A DNA stretch of 64,000 nt from Clostridiaceae bacterium (GTDB lineage: Bacteria; Bacillota; Clostridia; Oscillospirales; Acutalibacteraceae): the NCBI GenBank assembly GCA_016280595.1, contig JAEEHB010000060.1, positions 1 through 64,000 of the forward strand, in the 5' to 3' direction. Positions 10,236 to 19,545 of this stretch are shown piece after piece (positions within the stretch are counted from its first letter, which is position 1; every line of letters begins with the position of its first letter). The translations under genes were made by a program, and so were the position numbers. The notes beneath the pieces were generated by a model. The model was not told the DNA's origin and searched no databases. It was given only the letters and a program-made list of their open reading frames with translations.

Positions 10236-11048
10236 TCAGTCGAGGAAATCTTTTCTGTAATCAAGATTGAAGGCTTTTGCCAGGTCCCTGAGGTTGTCGT
10301 CAGTTATTGCGTTTGCCTTGGGCAGATGAGCGGTGAGCATATACTGCTTTGCCGCCTTTTCAACCGTTTCGATAAGTCCGAAGGTTTCGTCCATATCTTT
10401 GCCCGCGCCGTAAATTCCGTGCAGAGTCCAGATTACAAGTCTGTACTGCTTCATCTTCTCGGCGGTCGCTCTTCCGATTTCGTTATTGCCGCATACCATC
10501 CAGGGGAGCACTCCGATGCCGTCGGGGAAAACGACTATGCTCTCGGTCATCTGACCCCAGAGCGTGCGCGTGATTTTCTTTTCGTCCGCTTCATGCACCT
10601 GTGTCATAGCAAGCGTGTAATCGGGGTGGCAGTGCATGATGATTCTGTTTTCGGGGTTTACCTTAAGGCGCTCGATGTGGCTCATAAGGTGCGCGGGCAG
10701 TTCACTCGTGAATCTGCCGCCGTCTTTGTAGCCCCACAGCAGTTCTGCGGTAGTACCGTCTTTAGCAATTCTGATTATTCCGAGGTTCGTTTCCGGATCG
10801 TGCTTTACGTTTTTGAAGTATTTGCCCGTGCCGGTCACGATGAATATTCTGCCGGTTAACTCTTTCGCGTCAAAGCCTGTGGGTATGGTCCTTATCACAT
10901 TGTTAAGGTCAAGATATTCGCCTACAACATTTTCATCAAGAATATAACTGATATTTCCGCCGTTTCTTTCATCCCAGCCGAGTTTGTACATCAGCGAGGT
11001 TATTTTCATCATTTCTTTTAAGAACGGGGCTTCGAATATATCTTTCAT
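10236..11048 (-). CDS. rhaD: Rhamnulose-1-phosphate aldolase
   Basis: Class II aldolase features (GWDERNGGNISY, HCHPDYTLAMTQ, TLHGIYGAGKDMDETFGLIETVEKAA). Confidence 0.93.
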   Translation of the reverse strand: MKDIFEAPFLKEMMKITSLMYKLGWDERNGGNISYILDENVVGEYLDLNNVIRTIPTGFDAKELTGRIFIVTGTGKYFKNVKHDPETNLGIIRIAKDGTTAELLWGYKDGGRFTSELPAHLMSHIERLKVNPENRIIMHCHPDYTLAMTQVHEADEKKITRTLWGQMTESIVVFPDGIGVLPWMVCGNNEIGRATAEKMKQYRLVIWTLHGIYGAGKDMDETFGLIETVEKAAKQYMLTAHLPKANAITDDNLRDLAKAFNLDYRKDFLD

Positions 11049-12280
11049 TTTCTGTTCACCAGCACTTCCTGTTCATATTTTTTTATTTCGTCAATGTAAC
11101 TGTCGTAAAGATTCTGCCTTTCAAGATATTCGTTCCATACATCACCGAAAGGAGCGGTTTTGAGCGCTTCCTGCTTGACCATAAGAGCGGTGAAGTCCGC
11201 TCCGTCCTGCATTTTTTTGATATCTTTACTCTGAAGCAGAGCAAAGAGCAGAGCCTTCTGTACGCTTCTCACGCCCGTGACCCAGGCGGAGATACGGTTT
11301 ATGCCCGCGTCAAAGTAATCGGTTGCTATAAACACTCTGTCAAGCGCGTTGTTTCGGACGATTTCTTTTGCGATTTCTCTGGTTTCATCGTCGAAAAGGA
11401 TTACGTGGTCACTGTCCCATCTCACGGGGCGGGTTACGTGAAGCGCAATCTTATCATTAAAGAGCAGAAGCGAGGAAATCTTGTCGCTCACAAGTTCGGT
11501 CGGATGATAGTGACCGTTATCCATAAGGGGAGTGATGCCTTTTGAAGCCGAATAACTGAGGCAGAATTCCGCGCTGCCTACAGTATAACTTTCAAGTCCT
11601 ATGCCGAAAACTTTGCTCTCGAGCGTTACATAGACTTTTGATTTGTCATAGTCAACGGAAAGGATTTCATCGAGCGATTCCTTGAATCTCTTTCTGGGAC
11701 CGAGTCTGTCGGCGGGAATATCCTTGAATCCGTCGGGTATCCAGATATTCATAACACAGGGAATACCCGTTTCGTTTGCAAAGTATTCCGAAATCTTTAT
11801 GCAGGCCTTGCCGTGCTCTATCCAGTATTTCCTCACGTTCTCGTCGGGAGAAGAGAGGGTGAGATTATCTTTTACCATAGGGTGAGAGAAAAATGTGGGG
11901 TTAAAGTCTATGCCGAGATTTCTTGCCTTTGCAAACTCAACCCATTTCGCAAAATGACGGGGCTCTATTTTGTCTCTGCCGGGGTTTTCTCCGTCGAATA
12001 TTGCATAGCAGGCGTGCAGATTGAGTTTCTTCTTGCCGGGCATAAGAGAAAACGCCTTGTCTATGTCCGCCATAAGTTCTTCGGGAGTCCTCGCTTTGCC
12101 GGGGTAGTTGCCGGTGGTCTGTATTCCGCCCGAGAGAGCCTCGCGGCTGTCAAACCCGGTAACATCGTCGCCCTGCCAGCAGTGTACGGAAACCGTGACA
12201 TCTTTCAGAGTTTCAATCGCTTTGTCGGTGTCCACTCCGTAAGCGCTGTATATTTTTTTCGCTTCTTCATATCTTGACAT
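11045..12280 (-). CDS. rhaA: L-rhamnose isomerase
   Basis: YEEAKKIYSAYGVDTDKAI, SVHCWQGDDVTGFD, GNYPGKARTPEELMADIDKAFSLMPGKKKLNLHACYA. Start moved to MSRYEE with AGGAGG RBS. Confidence 0.95.
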   Translation of the reverse strand: MSRYEEAKKIYSAYGVDTDKAIETLKDVTVSVHCWQGDDVTGFDSREALSGGIQTTGNYPGKARTPEELMADIDKAFSLMPGKKKLNLHACYAIFDGENPGRDKIEPRHFAKWVEFAKARNLGIDFNPTFFSHPMVKDNLTLSSPDENVRKYWIEHGKACIKISEYFANETGIPCVMNIWIPDGFKDIPADRLGPRKRFKESLDEILSVDYDKSKVYVTLESKVFGIGLESYTVGSAEFCLSYSASKGITPLMDNGHYHPTELVSDKISSLLLFNDKIALHVTRPVRWDSDHVILFDDETREIAKEIVRNNALDRVFIATDYFDAGINRISAWVTGVRSVQKALLFALLQSKDIKKMQDGADFTALMVKQEALKTAPFGDVWNEYLERQNLYDSYIDEIKKYEQEVLVNRK

Positions 12281-12547
12281 AGTATTCCTCCTGTCATTTT
12301 GCCTGAATCTTTTTTCCAATAATATACTTTACATTTTTTTTGCGTTTATTTCAACAGAAAACGCGAAAAACAGAAAAGATATTTTATTTTTGGCTCTTTA
12401 CTGTATATCTTATTGAAAAAAACAGGTAAATTGTTGACATTTACAAAAAAATATTATAATATATCTCTGTATAATAGCATCGTTATGATGATTAACGGTG
12501 ACCGATTGCTTTTGAAAGCATCAATCTTATTATTGGAGGCTTCAGAA

Positions 12548-13447
12548 ATGACAAAGAAACTTATTTCAATTATGCTTGCAATGCTGCTCGTATTCTCTGT
12601 TGGCGCCGCTGCTTTTGCTGTTGACGGCGACGTTACGGACACCAATCCCCCCGCTGCCGATGAAGGCGGATATGATTACACCAAAGACGAAAGATTCAAT
12701 GAGATTCCCGATATCAGCAACGGCGAATTCACTTACGGCAGTGAAGCGAAGTGCATGTATCACATCGTAGAGGGCAAAGCCGTTACGATGAAAGAAGCAA
12801 GCGAACTTGAACTTGATGATATAATCAGCCTTACCATTCCCACTCATTACATTGAGGCTGTCACCATCGTTGCTTATTATGCTCTTAAGTGCCCCTCCTG
12901 CGGTCAGGCAATCGGCGCTAAGAAGATTTTCAACATTTACGATAAAAACAAAGGCAAGTGCACCAATCCCGACTGCGAAGCAAAACTTCCCGCTCCCGAC
13001 GGCATTGTTTACCGCTTTATTATCGTAGATTTTGACAGCGCTCATTTCGACACCTTCTCAGGTATGAACTTTGTAAAGCGCACAAAGAATATATTCGAGT
13101 CCACAGCCAATCTTTACGGTGACGGTAAGGATCTTCCTTTCAGCTTCCTTGAGTTCAAGAGTGAAGTTCCCGAAAGTGAAGGCGACGGCGAAGACGGCGG
13201 CGACAGCAAAGAGGCAGAGGCTGTTATCAATTATGATGAACTCGTCAACTTCAAGACATCCGGTTCATCAATGAGCAGCTTCAAATCTCTTATGTGGGAT
13301 GTGCTTACCAAGTATTCCTACAGGCAGGAAAAGCACATGGCCGATGAGAACACCATCAAAACTTACGATACTATGTCCGAAATCCTTATCAAGATTATCG
13401 AAGGTATCGGCTCCGCACTTAGATTCTTCCCCTCGCTTATATTCTGA
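12548..13447 (+). CDS. Secreted hypothetical protein with CxxC...CxxxxC zinc-ribbon-like insert and C-terminal hydrophobic segment
   Basis: Signal peptide MTKKLISIMLAMLLVFSVGAAAFA; CPSCGQAIGAKKIFNIYDKNKGKCTNPDC; GGAGG RBS. Confidence 0.75.
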   Translation: MTKKLISIMLAMLLVFSVGAAAFAVDGDVTDTNPPAADEGGYDYTKDERFNEIPDISNGEFTYGSEAKCMYHIVEGKAVTMKEASELELDDIISLTIPTHYIEAVTIVAYYALKCPSCGQAIGAKKIFNIYDKNKGKCTNPDCEAKLPAPDGIVYRFIIVDFDSAHFDTFSGMNFVKRTKNIFESTANLYGDGKDLPFSFLEFKSEVPESEGDGEDGGDSKEAEAVINYDELVNFKTSGSSMSSFKSLMWDVLTKYSYRQEKHMADENTIKTYDTMSEILIKIIEGIGSALRFFPSLIF

Positions 13448-13466
13448 TAATTGAATAATAATTTTA

Positions 13467-13494
13467 AGGACCGCCCGAAAGAGCGGTCCTTTTA
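13467..13494. terminator. rho-independent terminator
   Basis: AGGACCGC-ccgaaaga-GCGGTCCTTTTAT. Confidence 0.85.
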
Positions 13495-13505
13495 TGTTTG
13501 TTATT

Positions 13506-15026
13506 TTATATTCTTTCAATTGTATTTCCGTCTGCGGAGATTTTAAGGCGGATTTCTTCGCTTCCGAAAGTGAGCCTTATTTCATCGCTGTTTCCGATAA
13601 ATGGCTTAACCGCTTTCTTTAACCTGCCCGAAAGAAGATTATCCGTAACGATATATTTACCTTTGCCGTATTCTATTTCACAGTATTTCCCTTTTGCTTT
13701 ATTTTTCAGTTCTTCGGGAAGGAATCTCTTCGGCGTTACGGTTGTTGTTCCGTTTTCTTTCACAAGAGAAGAAACTGCAGAAAGCGTATTTTCGCTTATA
13801 GTTCTGCCGCAAAGGAAGCAGAGTTTAGCGTTTTTAAGAGCATCATACCCGACGGTGTCATCAAATACCGCCGTGCTGTTCATCGGCAGGAATGAGCGGT
13901 GCTTTGTGAGGAACGAAAGCGCTATATTATCCCAGGAAATGCTGTTTTTAAACGACTTGCCGTGAGTTACCAGGCGTATGGCCCTGATGTATTTTTTTGA
14001 ATACTTATCGGGCTTTATTTTTTTGTTGCCGTAAAGCATCTTCTTCCATATTAGCGGATCGTTCTGACCCCAGAAAGAATCGTCCTGCCTGATAATGCAT
14101 ATTTCGGGCGTGTAGTCGCTTATGTCGTAACTGCGTTCTTTGCCTCTGTATTTGCCGCAGAATTCCATGTACTTCTTTCCGTACGGCGTAAGCGCCCCGT
14201 CTTTTTCCATAGGCGAGCAGCTTTCGGCATAAACGCGGTTTACACCTGCATAATAGGCGAATTCAAGGTTGGAATAAAGTTCTTCCGGCGAGTGACCGGG
14301 ATTGGTAAGCCTGTACCAGGAGTCAACACAGTTCCACAGCGGTATTCCGTACTGAAGTGCGGCGCCTCCGGCTATAGCAAACTGAATGTTTGAGCAGGAT
14401 TCCTTCTGTGATTTGAAATTGGGAATTATGCCGCAGGAGGCAAAAATATGAAACAGCACCGGGAAAACGTGTTCACCGCACAGAGCGGGGGAGCCTGCGT
14501 CTTTTATTTTGCCTGCGAATTCTTTTAACTGGGATTCAAGCAGAGCTTTCTGCTCGTTAAGATTATCGCTTTCGCTCAGAGCAAAAACGGGCGGTTTGAT
14601 TTTTCTTTTTGAAGCCATTTCGATTGAAAGGTTTCTGTTTATAATGCAGTGCTCAAATTCATCATACTCAATTCCCGCAAGGTTGCCTTCGCTTGCCAGA
14701 GCGGCGATGTATTCAGGAGGCAGATTAAGCCTGTGTACTCCGCCTTCTTTGCAGGACCAGTCAAAGCCGTCGGGAGATTTGCAGTCATAGCCGAAATTCT
14801 GAAATTCGAAATTCGCCACAAAATCCATATCGAGTTCTTTGAAGATTGAAGCAACCTTTTTTGCATCCTCAACGGCATCTTCATAGTTTTTTCTGTTGGG
14901 GTCAAAATGGCAGACAGCGTAATCGGCGGCTTTGCCGTCGCCTATAGTGAGGGCAAAACCGGGCCTGTTTTCAAGAACAACACCGTCAAAGACGTTGAGC
15001 CCTATAAGCATTTTTTTGTTTTCCAT
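13506..15026 (-). CDS. Uncharacterised protein, possibly glycoside-hydrolase-like (TIM-barrel type)
   Basis: 506 aa complete ORF with GGTGAAA-type RBS; acidic/aromatic motifs (ANFEFQNFG, GIEYDEFEHCI, PLWNCVDSWYRLTNPG); no family recognised with certainty. Confidence 0.6.
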   Translation of the reverse strand: MENKKMLIGLNVFDGVVLENRPGFALTIGDGKAADYAVCHFDPNRKNYEDAVEDAKKVASIFKELDMDFVANFEFQNFGYDCKSPDGFDWSCKEGGVHRLNLPPEYIAALASEGNLAGIEYDEFEHCIINRNLSIEMASKRKIKPPVFALSESDNLNEQKALLESQLKEFAGKIKDAGSPALCGEHVFPVLFHIFASCGIIPNFKSQKESCSNIQFAIAGGAALQYGIPLWNCVDSWYRLTNPGHSPEELYSNLEFAYYAGVNRVYAESCSPMEKDGALTPYGKKYMEFCGKYRGKERSYDISDYTPEICIIRQDDSFWGQNDPLIWKKMLYGNKKIKPDKYSKKYIRAIRLVTHGKSFKNSISWDNIALSFLTKHRSFLPMNSTAVFDDTVGYDALKNAKLCFLCGRTISENTLSAVSSLVKENGTTTVTPKRFLPEELKNKAKGKYCEIEYGKGKYIVTDNLLSGRLKKAVKPFIGNSDEIRLTFGSEEIRLKISADGNTIERI

Positions 15027-15057
15027 CTTTTCACCTCTGAATACTGTCAGCGTATTT

Positions 15058-16545
15058 TCAGTTTCTGAAATCGTTCTTTTTATCTATTCCGTATCTTTTA
15101 AGCACTCCCGGGAAGAAATTCGCATAGAAGAATATGCTAAGAAACTCGTAAGCGGAAAAGAAAAAGTGATGAAGCGCAAATCTGATTCCGTGCCCCTGAA
15201 ATTGTTTGAGCACGTCAATAATGTTTTTCTTGGCAAGCTCGTATTTTCTCGCTTCACCGCCGAATGATTGTTTTGAAAACGCGCGCCAAAGGAAGAAATC
15301 GCGTATGACTTTTATTTCAAGCGAAGGAATCTGTGAAAAGTTAGGGGAGGGCGCGGTAAAGAATTTGGCTCTCTGATAATCGCGGAAGGTTTTCGGCGGG
15401 TCGTATCTTCCGCTTTCCACAAGTTCATTGAAAAGTTTCATGCCCGGGCTCGGCATAAAGAAGAAAAACGTCATATGAGTAGCATTTATCCTTTTAGCCA
15501 GTTGCACCGAATCATAAAGGTTTTCTCTTGTTTCATCGGGCAGACCGACTATGAAACTCGGGAGAGTAACTATACCTACATCGTTGCAGTCCTTTATAGT
15601 CTGCTCAATTCCGTCATAGGGAATTCCCTTGTTTATCTTTTTCATCATTTCGCGCGAGCCTGTTTCAATACCGAAGTCGACCCAGAGACAGCCGGAGTCT
15701 TTCATATACTGAAGATCTTCTTTGTCAAATATGCCGATGCGCGTCTGCACACCCCATTTGAAACCGAGACCTGATTCTCTGAATGCGTCGCACTGATATT
15801 TCATTTCTTCGCGGTTTCTGCACCAAAGTTCATCTGAGAAATAGATACAGTCAACGCCGTAATGCTCCATAAGATATTTTACTTCTCTGAGAAATGTGTC
15901 AACATCTCTCATACGGTATTTGCAGTTATGGAATTTTTTGTTAAAACAGAATGAGCAGTTGCCTACGCATCCTTTAGCCATATATTCGTGGCAGGTGTGT
16001 TTATAACCGTACTGTGATGTCAGATACTTCGGTACGTCAACAAGCGTAAAATCAAGTTCGGGCAGAGTGGTAAGGTCCATAAACGGTCTGCCTTCCGAAT
16101 ACTGCGTTTCACCGTTTTCACTCCAGCAGAGACCGGGAATCTCTTTAAGACATCCGCCTTGCTCGGCGGTTGTGACAAGTTCAAGCCAGGTTTCTTCGCC
16201 TTCGCCGATTGAAATGAAATCAATATCGATATTGCTGAAAATGAAATCGGGATCTATGGAAGCGAAAACTCCGCCCCACACAACTTTCGCGCCGAATGTC
16301 TTTGCGGCTTTTGTAACCTTTTCGGCGTCATAAAATGATTTCATTGAAATAACCGACACTCCGACAAAATCGGGAGCGAATTCTTCAATCTCTTTTTTGA
16401 TATTTCCCGCTTTTATAACCCTGTCAAGGATTTTAACCGTGTGACCGTGCACCTGAAGATAAGTGGCAATGGAAAGTAAGCCCAGGGGCAGAGCAATCTG
16501 CCGGGCGTATCTTTCTGTTTCGGGATTGATAAACAAAACTCTCAT
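15058..16545 (-). CDS. B12-binding-domain radical SAM protein
   Basis: N-terminal cobalamin-binding-like domain (MRVLFINPE...LGLLSIATYLQVHGHTVKILD); radical SAM CVGNCSFC motif. Confidence 0.92.
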   Translation of the reverse strand: MRVLFINPETERYARQIALPLGLLSIATYLQVHGHTVKILDRVIKAGNIKKEIEEFAPDFVGVSVISMKSFYDAEKVTKAAKTFGAKVVWGGVFASIDPDFIFSNIDIDFISIGEGEETWLELVTTAEQGGCLKEIPGLCWSENGETQYSEGRPFMDLTTLPELDFTLVDVPKYLTSQYGYKHTCHEYMAKGCVGNCSFCFNKKFHNCKYRMRDVDTFLREVKYLMEHYGVDCIYFSDELWCRNREEMKYQCDAFRESGLGFKWGVQTRIGIFDKEDLQYMKDSGCLWVDFGIETGSREMMKKINKGIPYDGIEQTIKDCNDVGIVTLPSFIVGLPDETRENLYDSVQLAKRINATHMTFFFFMPSPGMKLFNELVESGRYDPPKTFRDYQRAKFFTAPSPNFSQIPSLEIKVIRDFFLWRAFSKQSFGGEARKYELAKKNIIDVLKQFQGHGIRFALHHFFFSAYEFLSIFFYANFFPGVLKRYGIDKKNDFRN

Positions 16546-16673
16546 TGCCGTATCTCCGTGAATACTTTATGAAGATATTCTATTTTATAATTATATGTTT
16601 GTCAATAGAGTGTAATGTGAAAGCGTTGCGTTAAGCAAGAGAAACGAAAGATATAAACTTATAATTGTCAGAA

Positions 16674-16700
16674 TTAGCACTCTCAATGGCAAAGTGCTAA
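16674..16700 (+). promoter_or_regulatory. CIRCE element (HrcA operator)
   Basis: TTAGCACTC-N9-AAGTGCTAA; one mismatch to consensus TTAGCACTC-N9-GAGTGCTAA; upstream of clpB. Confidence 0.92.
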
Positions 16701-16800
16701 AAATTCATTATTTGTTCATAATATTCGCGTATTTTATTCACAGCGGAGCGGTAATATCACATTGTAATGAATATACAGATAATCGAAAGGGGATGTATTT

Positions 16801-19386
16801 ATGAATACTCAGAAATATACTCAGAAGAGTATTGAAGCGATTAACACCGCTCAGAAATATGCGCAGGAGTCATCGAGCAGCCGTCTTGAGCAGGCTCATA
16901 TTTTATATGCTCTGCTCAGTCAGGAAAACGGTCTTATAGGCACTCTTGTTCAGAGCATCGGGGCTGACCTCACATCGCTCAAAAATATCGTTCAGTCAGA
17001 AGTTTCATCTTATCCGAAGGTAAGCGGCGGTGATTTGTATCTTTCGCCGGCGGCTTCTTCCGCTCTTGACGAAGCGGAAAACTGCGCCGACAAAATGAAG
17101 GATGAGTTTATATCCGTTGAGCATATAATGCTCGGCATCATTAACAAAGCGGATCCGTTTATCAAAAAGACTTTTGCTTCATTCGGTATTACCTCCGATT
17201 CGTTCCTTTCTGCGCTCAGGAAGGTCAGGGGCAACAGAAACGTTACTTCCGATAATCCCGAGGATACTTATGACGCTCTTAAGAAATACGGCAGAGATTT
17301 AACCGAAATGGCGCGCGCGCAGAAACTCGATCCCGTTATAGGCAGAGATGAAGAAATAAGAAATGTAATCAGGATTCTTTCGCGCAAGACCAAAAACAAC
17401 CCCTGCTTAATCGGCGAGCCGGGCGTAGGCAAAACCGCAATAGCAGAAGGTCTCGCCGCGAGAATTGCCAAGGGCGACGTACCCGAAAGGCTCAAAGACA
17501 GAACCGTTTTTTCGCTTGATATGGGCTCGCTTGTTGCAGGTGCGAAATACAGAGGCGAATTTGAGGAGAGACTTAAGGCTGTTCTTACCGAAGTGCAGAA
17601 GAGCGAAGGCAAGATTATTCTTTTCATTGACGAGCTCCATCTTATTGTAGGCGCGGGCAAAACCGACGGCGCTATGGATGCCGGCAATATCCTGAAGCCC
17701 CTTCTTGCGAGAGGCGAACTTCACTGTATAGGCGCGACCACTCTCAATGAATACAGGCAGTATATTGAAAAAGACGCAGCGCTTGAAAGAAGATTTCAGC
17801 CCGTGATCGTACCCGAGCCTACGGTTGAGGACACCATTTCAATCCTCAGAGGTCTTAAGGAAAGATATGAAGTGTATCACGGCGTCAAGATTCAGGACAG
17901 CGCCATAATCGCCGCCGCAACTCTTTCTGACAGATATATTTCAGACAGGTTTCTTCCCGATAAGGCGATAGACCTTGTTGATGAAGCCTGCGCTTCAATC
18001 AAGACCGAAATAGATTCGATGCCGTCCGAACTTGACGATATTTCTCACAAGATTATGCTTCTCGAAATTGAAGAGGCTGCTCTTAAAAAAGAGACGGATA
18101 AACTCTCAGTTGACAGGCTCGAAAACATCCGCAAGGAACTCTCCGAGCAAAGAGATATCTTCAATGAACTCAAGTCAAAATGGGAAAACGAAAAGCAGTC
18201 AATCGGCAGAGTCAGAGAACTCAGAGAGCAGATTGAAAATGTAAACGCGATGATTGAAAAGGCGCAGAACAGTTACGACCTTGAAACCGTCGCTCAGTTA
18301 AAATACGGCAAACTGCCCGAACTCAGAAAAGAGCTTGAAGCGGAAGAGGAAAAATCACAGGGCGACGGCGGCGCAACCCTTCTGCGTGACAAAGTGACCG
18401 AAGAGGAAATAGCAAAAATCGTTTCCCGCTGGAGCGGCGTTCCCGTTTCCAAACTTATGGAAGGTGAAAGAGAGAAACTGCTCAACCTTGATTCAATTCT
18501 TCATCAGAGAGTTATCGGTCAGGATGAAGCGGTCAGAAAAGTATGTGATGCCATCCTAAGGTCGAGAGCGGGAATCAAAGACCCCTCAAAGCCTATCGGC
18601 TCGTTCCTTTTCCTCGGCCCTACGGGTGTGGGCAAAACAGAACTTGCCAAAGCGCTCGCTCAGGCTCTGTTTGACGATGAGCACAATATGATAAGAATTG
18701 ATATGAGTGAATATATGGAAAAGCACTCCGTTTCAAAACTTATCGGAGCGCCTCCGGGATATATCGGCTATGACGAGGGCGGTCAGCTTACCGAAGCCGT
18801 AAGACGCAGGCCTTACTCCGTTGTGCTGTTTGATGAAATTGAAAAAGCGCATCCCGATGTATTCAATATCCTGCTTCAGGTGCTTGACGACGGCAGAATA
18901 ACCGACAGCCGCGGTCGTACGGTTGACTTCAAGAATACTATCATAATTCTCACCTCCAATCTCGGCTCGGATGCTATTCTTGACGGCATCGTAGACGGTG
19001 AAATAAGCGAAGAGGCGAGAGCGGTTGTCACGGCTCTGCTTAAAAACAGTTTCAGACCCGAATTCCTTAACAGAATTGATGAAACCGTATTCTATAAGCC
19101 GCTGAGCAAAGCGGATATCGGTGAAATAATCGAGCTGCAGATTGCATCTCTCAGAGAGCGTCTTGAAGAGAAGCAGCTTCACCTTGAAATAACAGATGAA
19201 GCCAAAGCGTTTATCGCGGACGAGGGTTATGATCCCGTTTACGGCGCAAGACCGCTTAAGAGATTTATTCAGAGCAGGGTGGAGACGATTGTTGCCCGTC
19301 TGATTATTGCCGACAATCCGGCTCCCGGCTCGCTTGTTAAAATCGATTATGACGGCGGTGAACTTACCGGCTCAATCGAGGCATAA
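16801..19386 (+). CDS. clpB: ATP-dependent chaperone ClpB
   Basis: 861 aa, two AAA+ domains ([30 protein letters not shown]), Clp_N domain, middle coiled-coil. Confidence 0.97.
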   Translation: MNTQKYTQKSIEAINTAQKYAQESSSSRLEQAHILYALLSQENGLIGTLVQSIGADLTSLKNIVQSEVSSYPKVSGGDLYLSPAASSALDEAENCADKMKDEFISVEHIMLGIINKADPFIKKTFASFGITSDSFLSALRKVRGNRNVTSDNPEDTYDALKKYGRDLTEMARAQKLDPVIGRDEEIRNVIRILSRKTKNNPCLIGEPGVGKTAIAEGLAARIAKGDVPERLKDRTVFSLDMGSLVAGAKYRGEFEERLKAVLTEVQKSEGKIILFIDELHLIVGAGKTDGAMDAGNILKPLLARGELHCIGATTLNEYRQYIEKDAALERRFQPVIVPEPTVEDTISILRGLKERYEVYHGVKIQDSAIIAAATLSDRYISDRFLPDKAIDLVDEACASIKTEIDSMPSELDDISHKIMLLEIEEAALKKETDKLSVDRLENIRKELSEQRDIFNELKSKWENEKQSIGRVRELREQIENVNAMIEKAQNSYDLETVAQLKYGKLPELRKELEAEEEKSQGDGGATLLRDKVTEEEIAKIVSRWSGVPVSKLMEGEREKLLNLDSILHQRVIGQDEAVRKVCDAILRSRAGIKDPSKPIGSFLFLGPTGVGKTELAKALAQALFDDEHNMIRIDMSEYMEKHSVSKLIGAPPGYIGYDEGGQLTEAVRRRPYSVVLFDEIEKAHPDVFNILLQVLDDGRITDSRGRTVDFKNTIIILTSNLGSDAILDGIVDGEISEEARAVVTALLKNSFRPEFLNRIDETVFYKPLSKADIGEIIELQIASLRERLEEKQLHLEITDEAKAFIADEGYDPVYGARPLKRFIQSRVETIVARLIIADNPAPGSLVKIDYDGGELTGSIEA

Positions 19387-19412
19387 ATTTTTATTTATAA
19401 AATAAATACTTG

Positions 19413-19442
19413 TTGCAAACACTCCCCGCACGGTGATATAAT
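19413..19442 (+). promoter_or_regulatory. sigma-A-type promoter TTGCAA-N18-TATAAT
   Basis: Hexamers at 19413-19418 and 19437-19442 upstream of the yfcC-like/iol operon. Confidence 0.6.
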
Positions 19443-19545
19443 AAATAAAACTGTGCATCCGGCCCGCATTAAGAAGGCGGACGGTAACGGGGAGTGTTTC
19501 TGTTTGTCAGGGGAAATAGTAAAAGAAAACAATACTGAAAATGTA

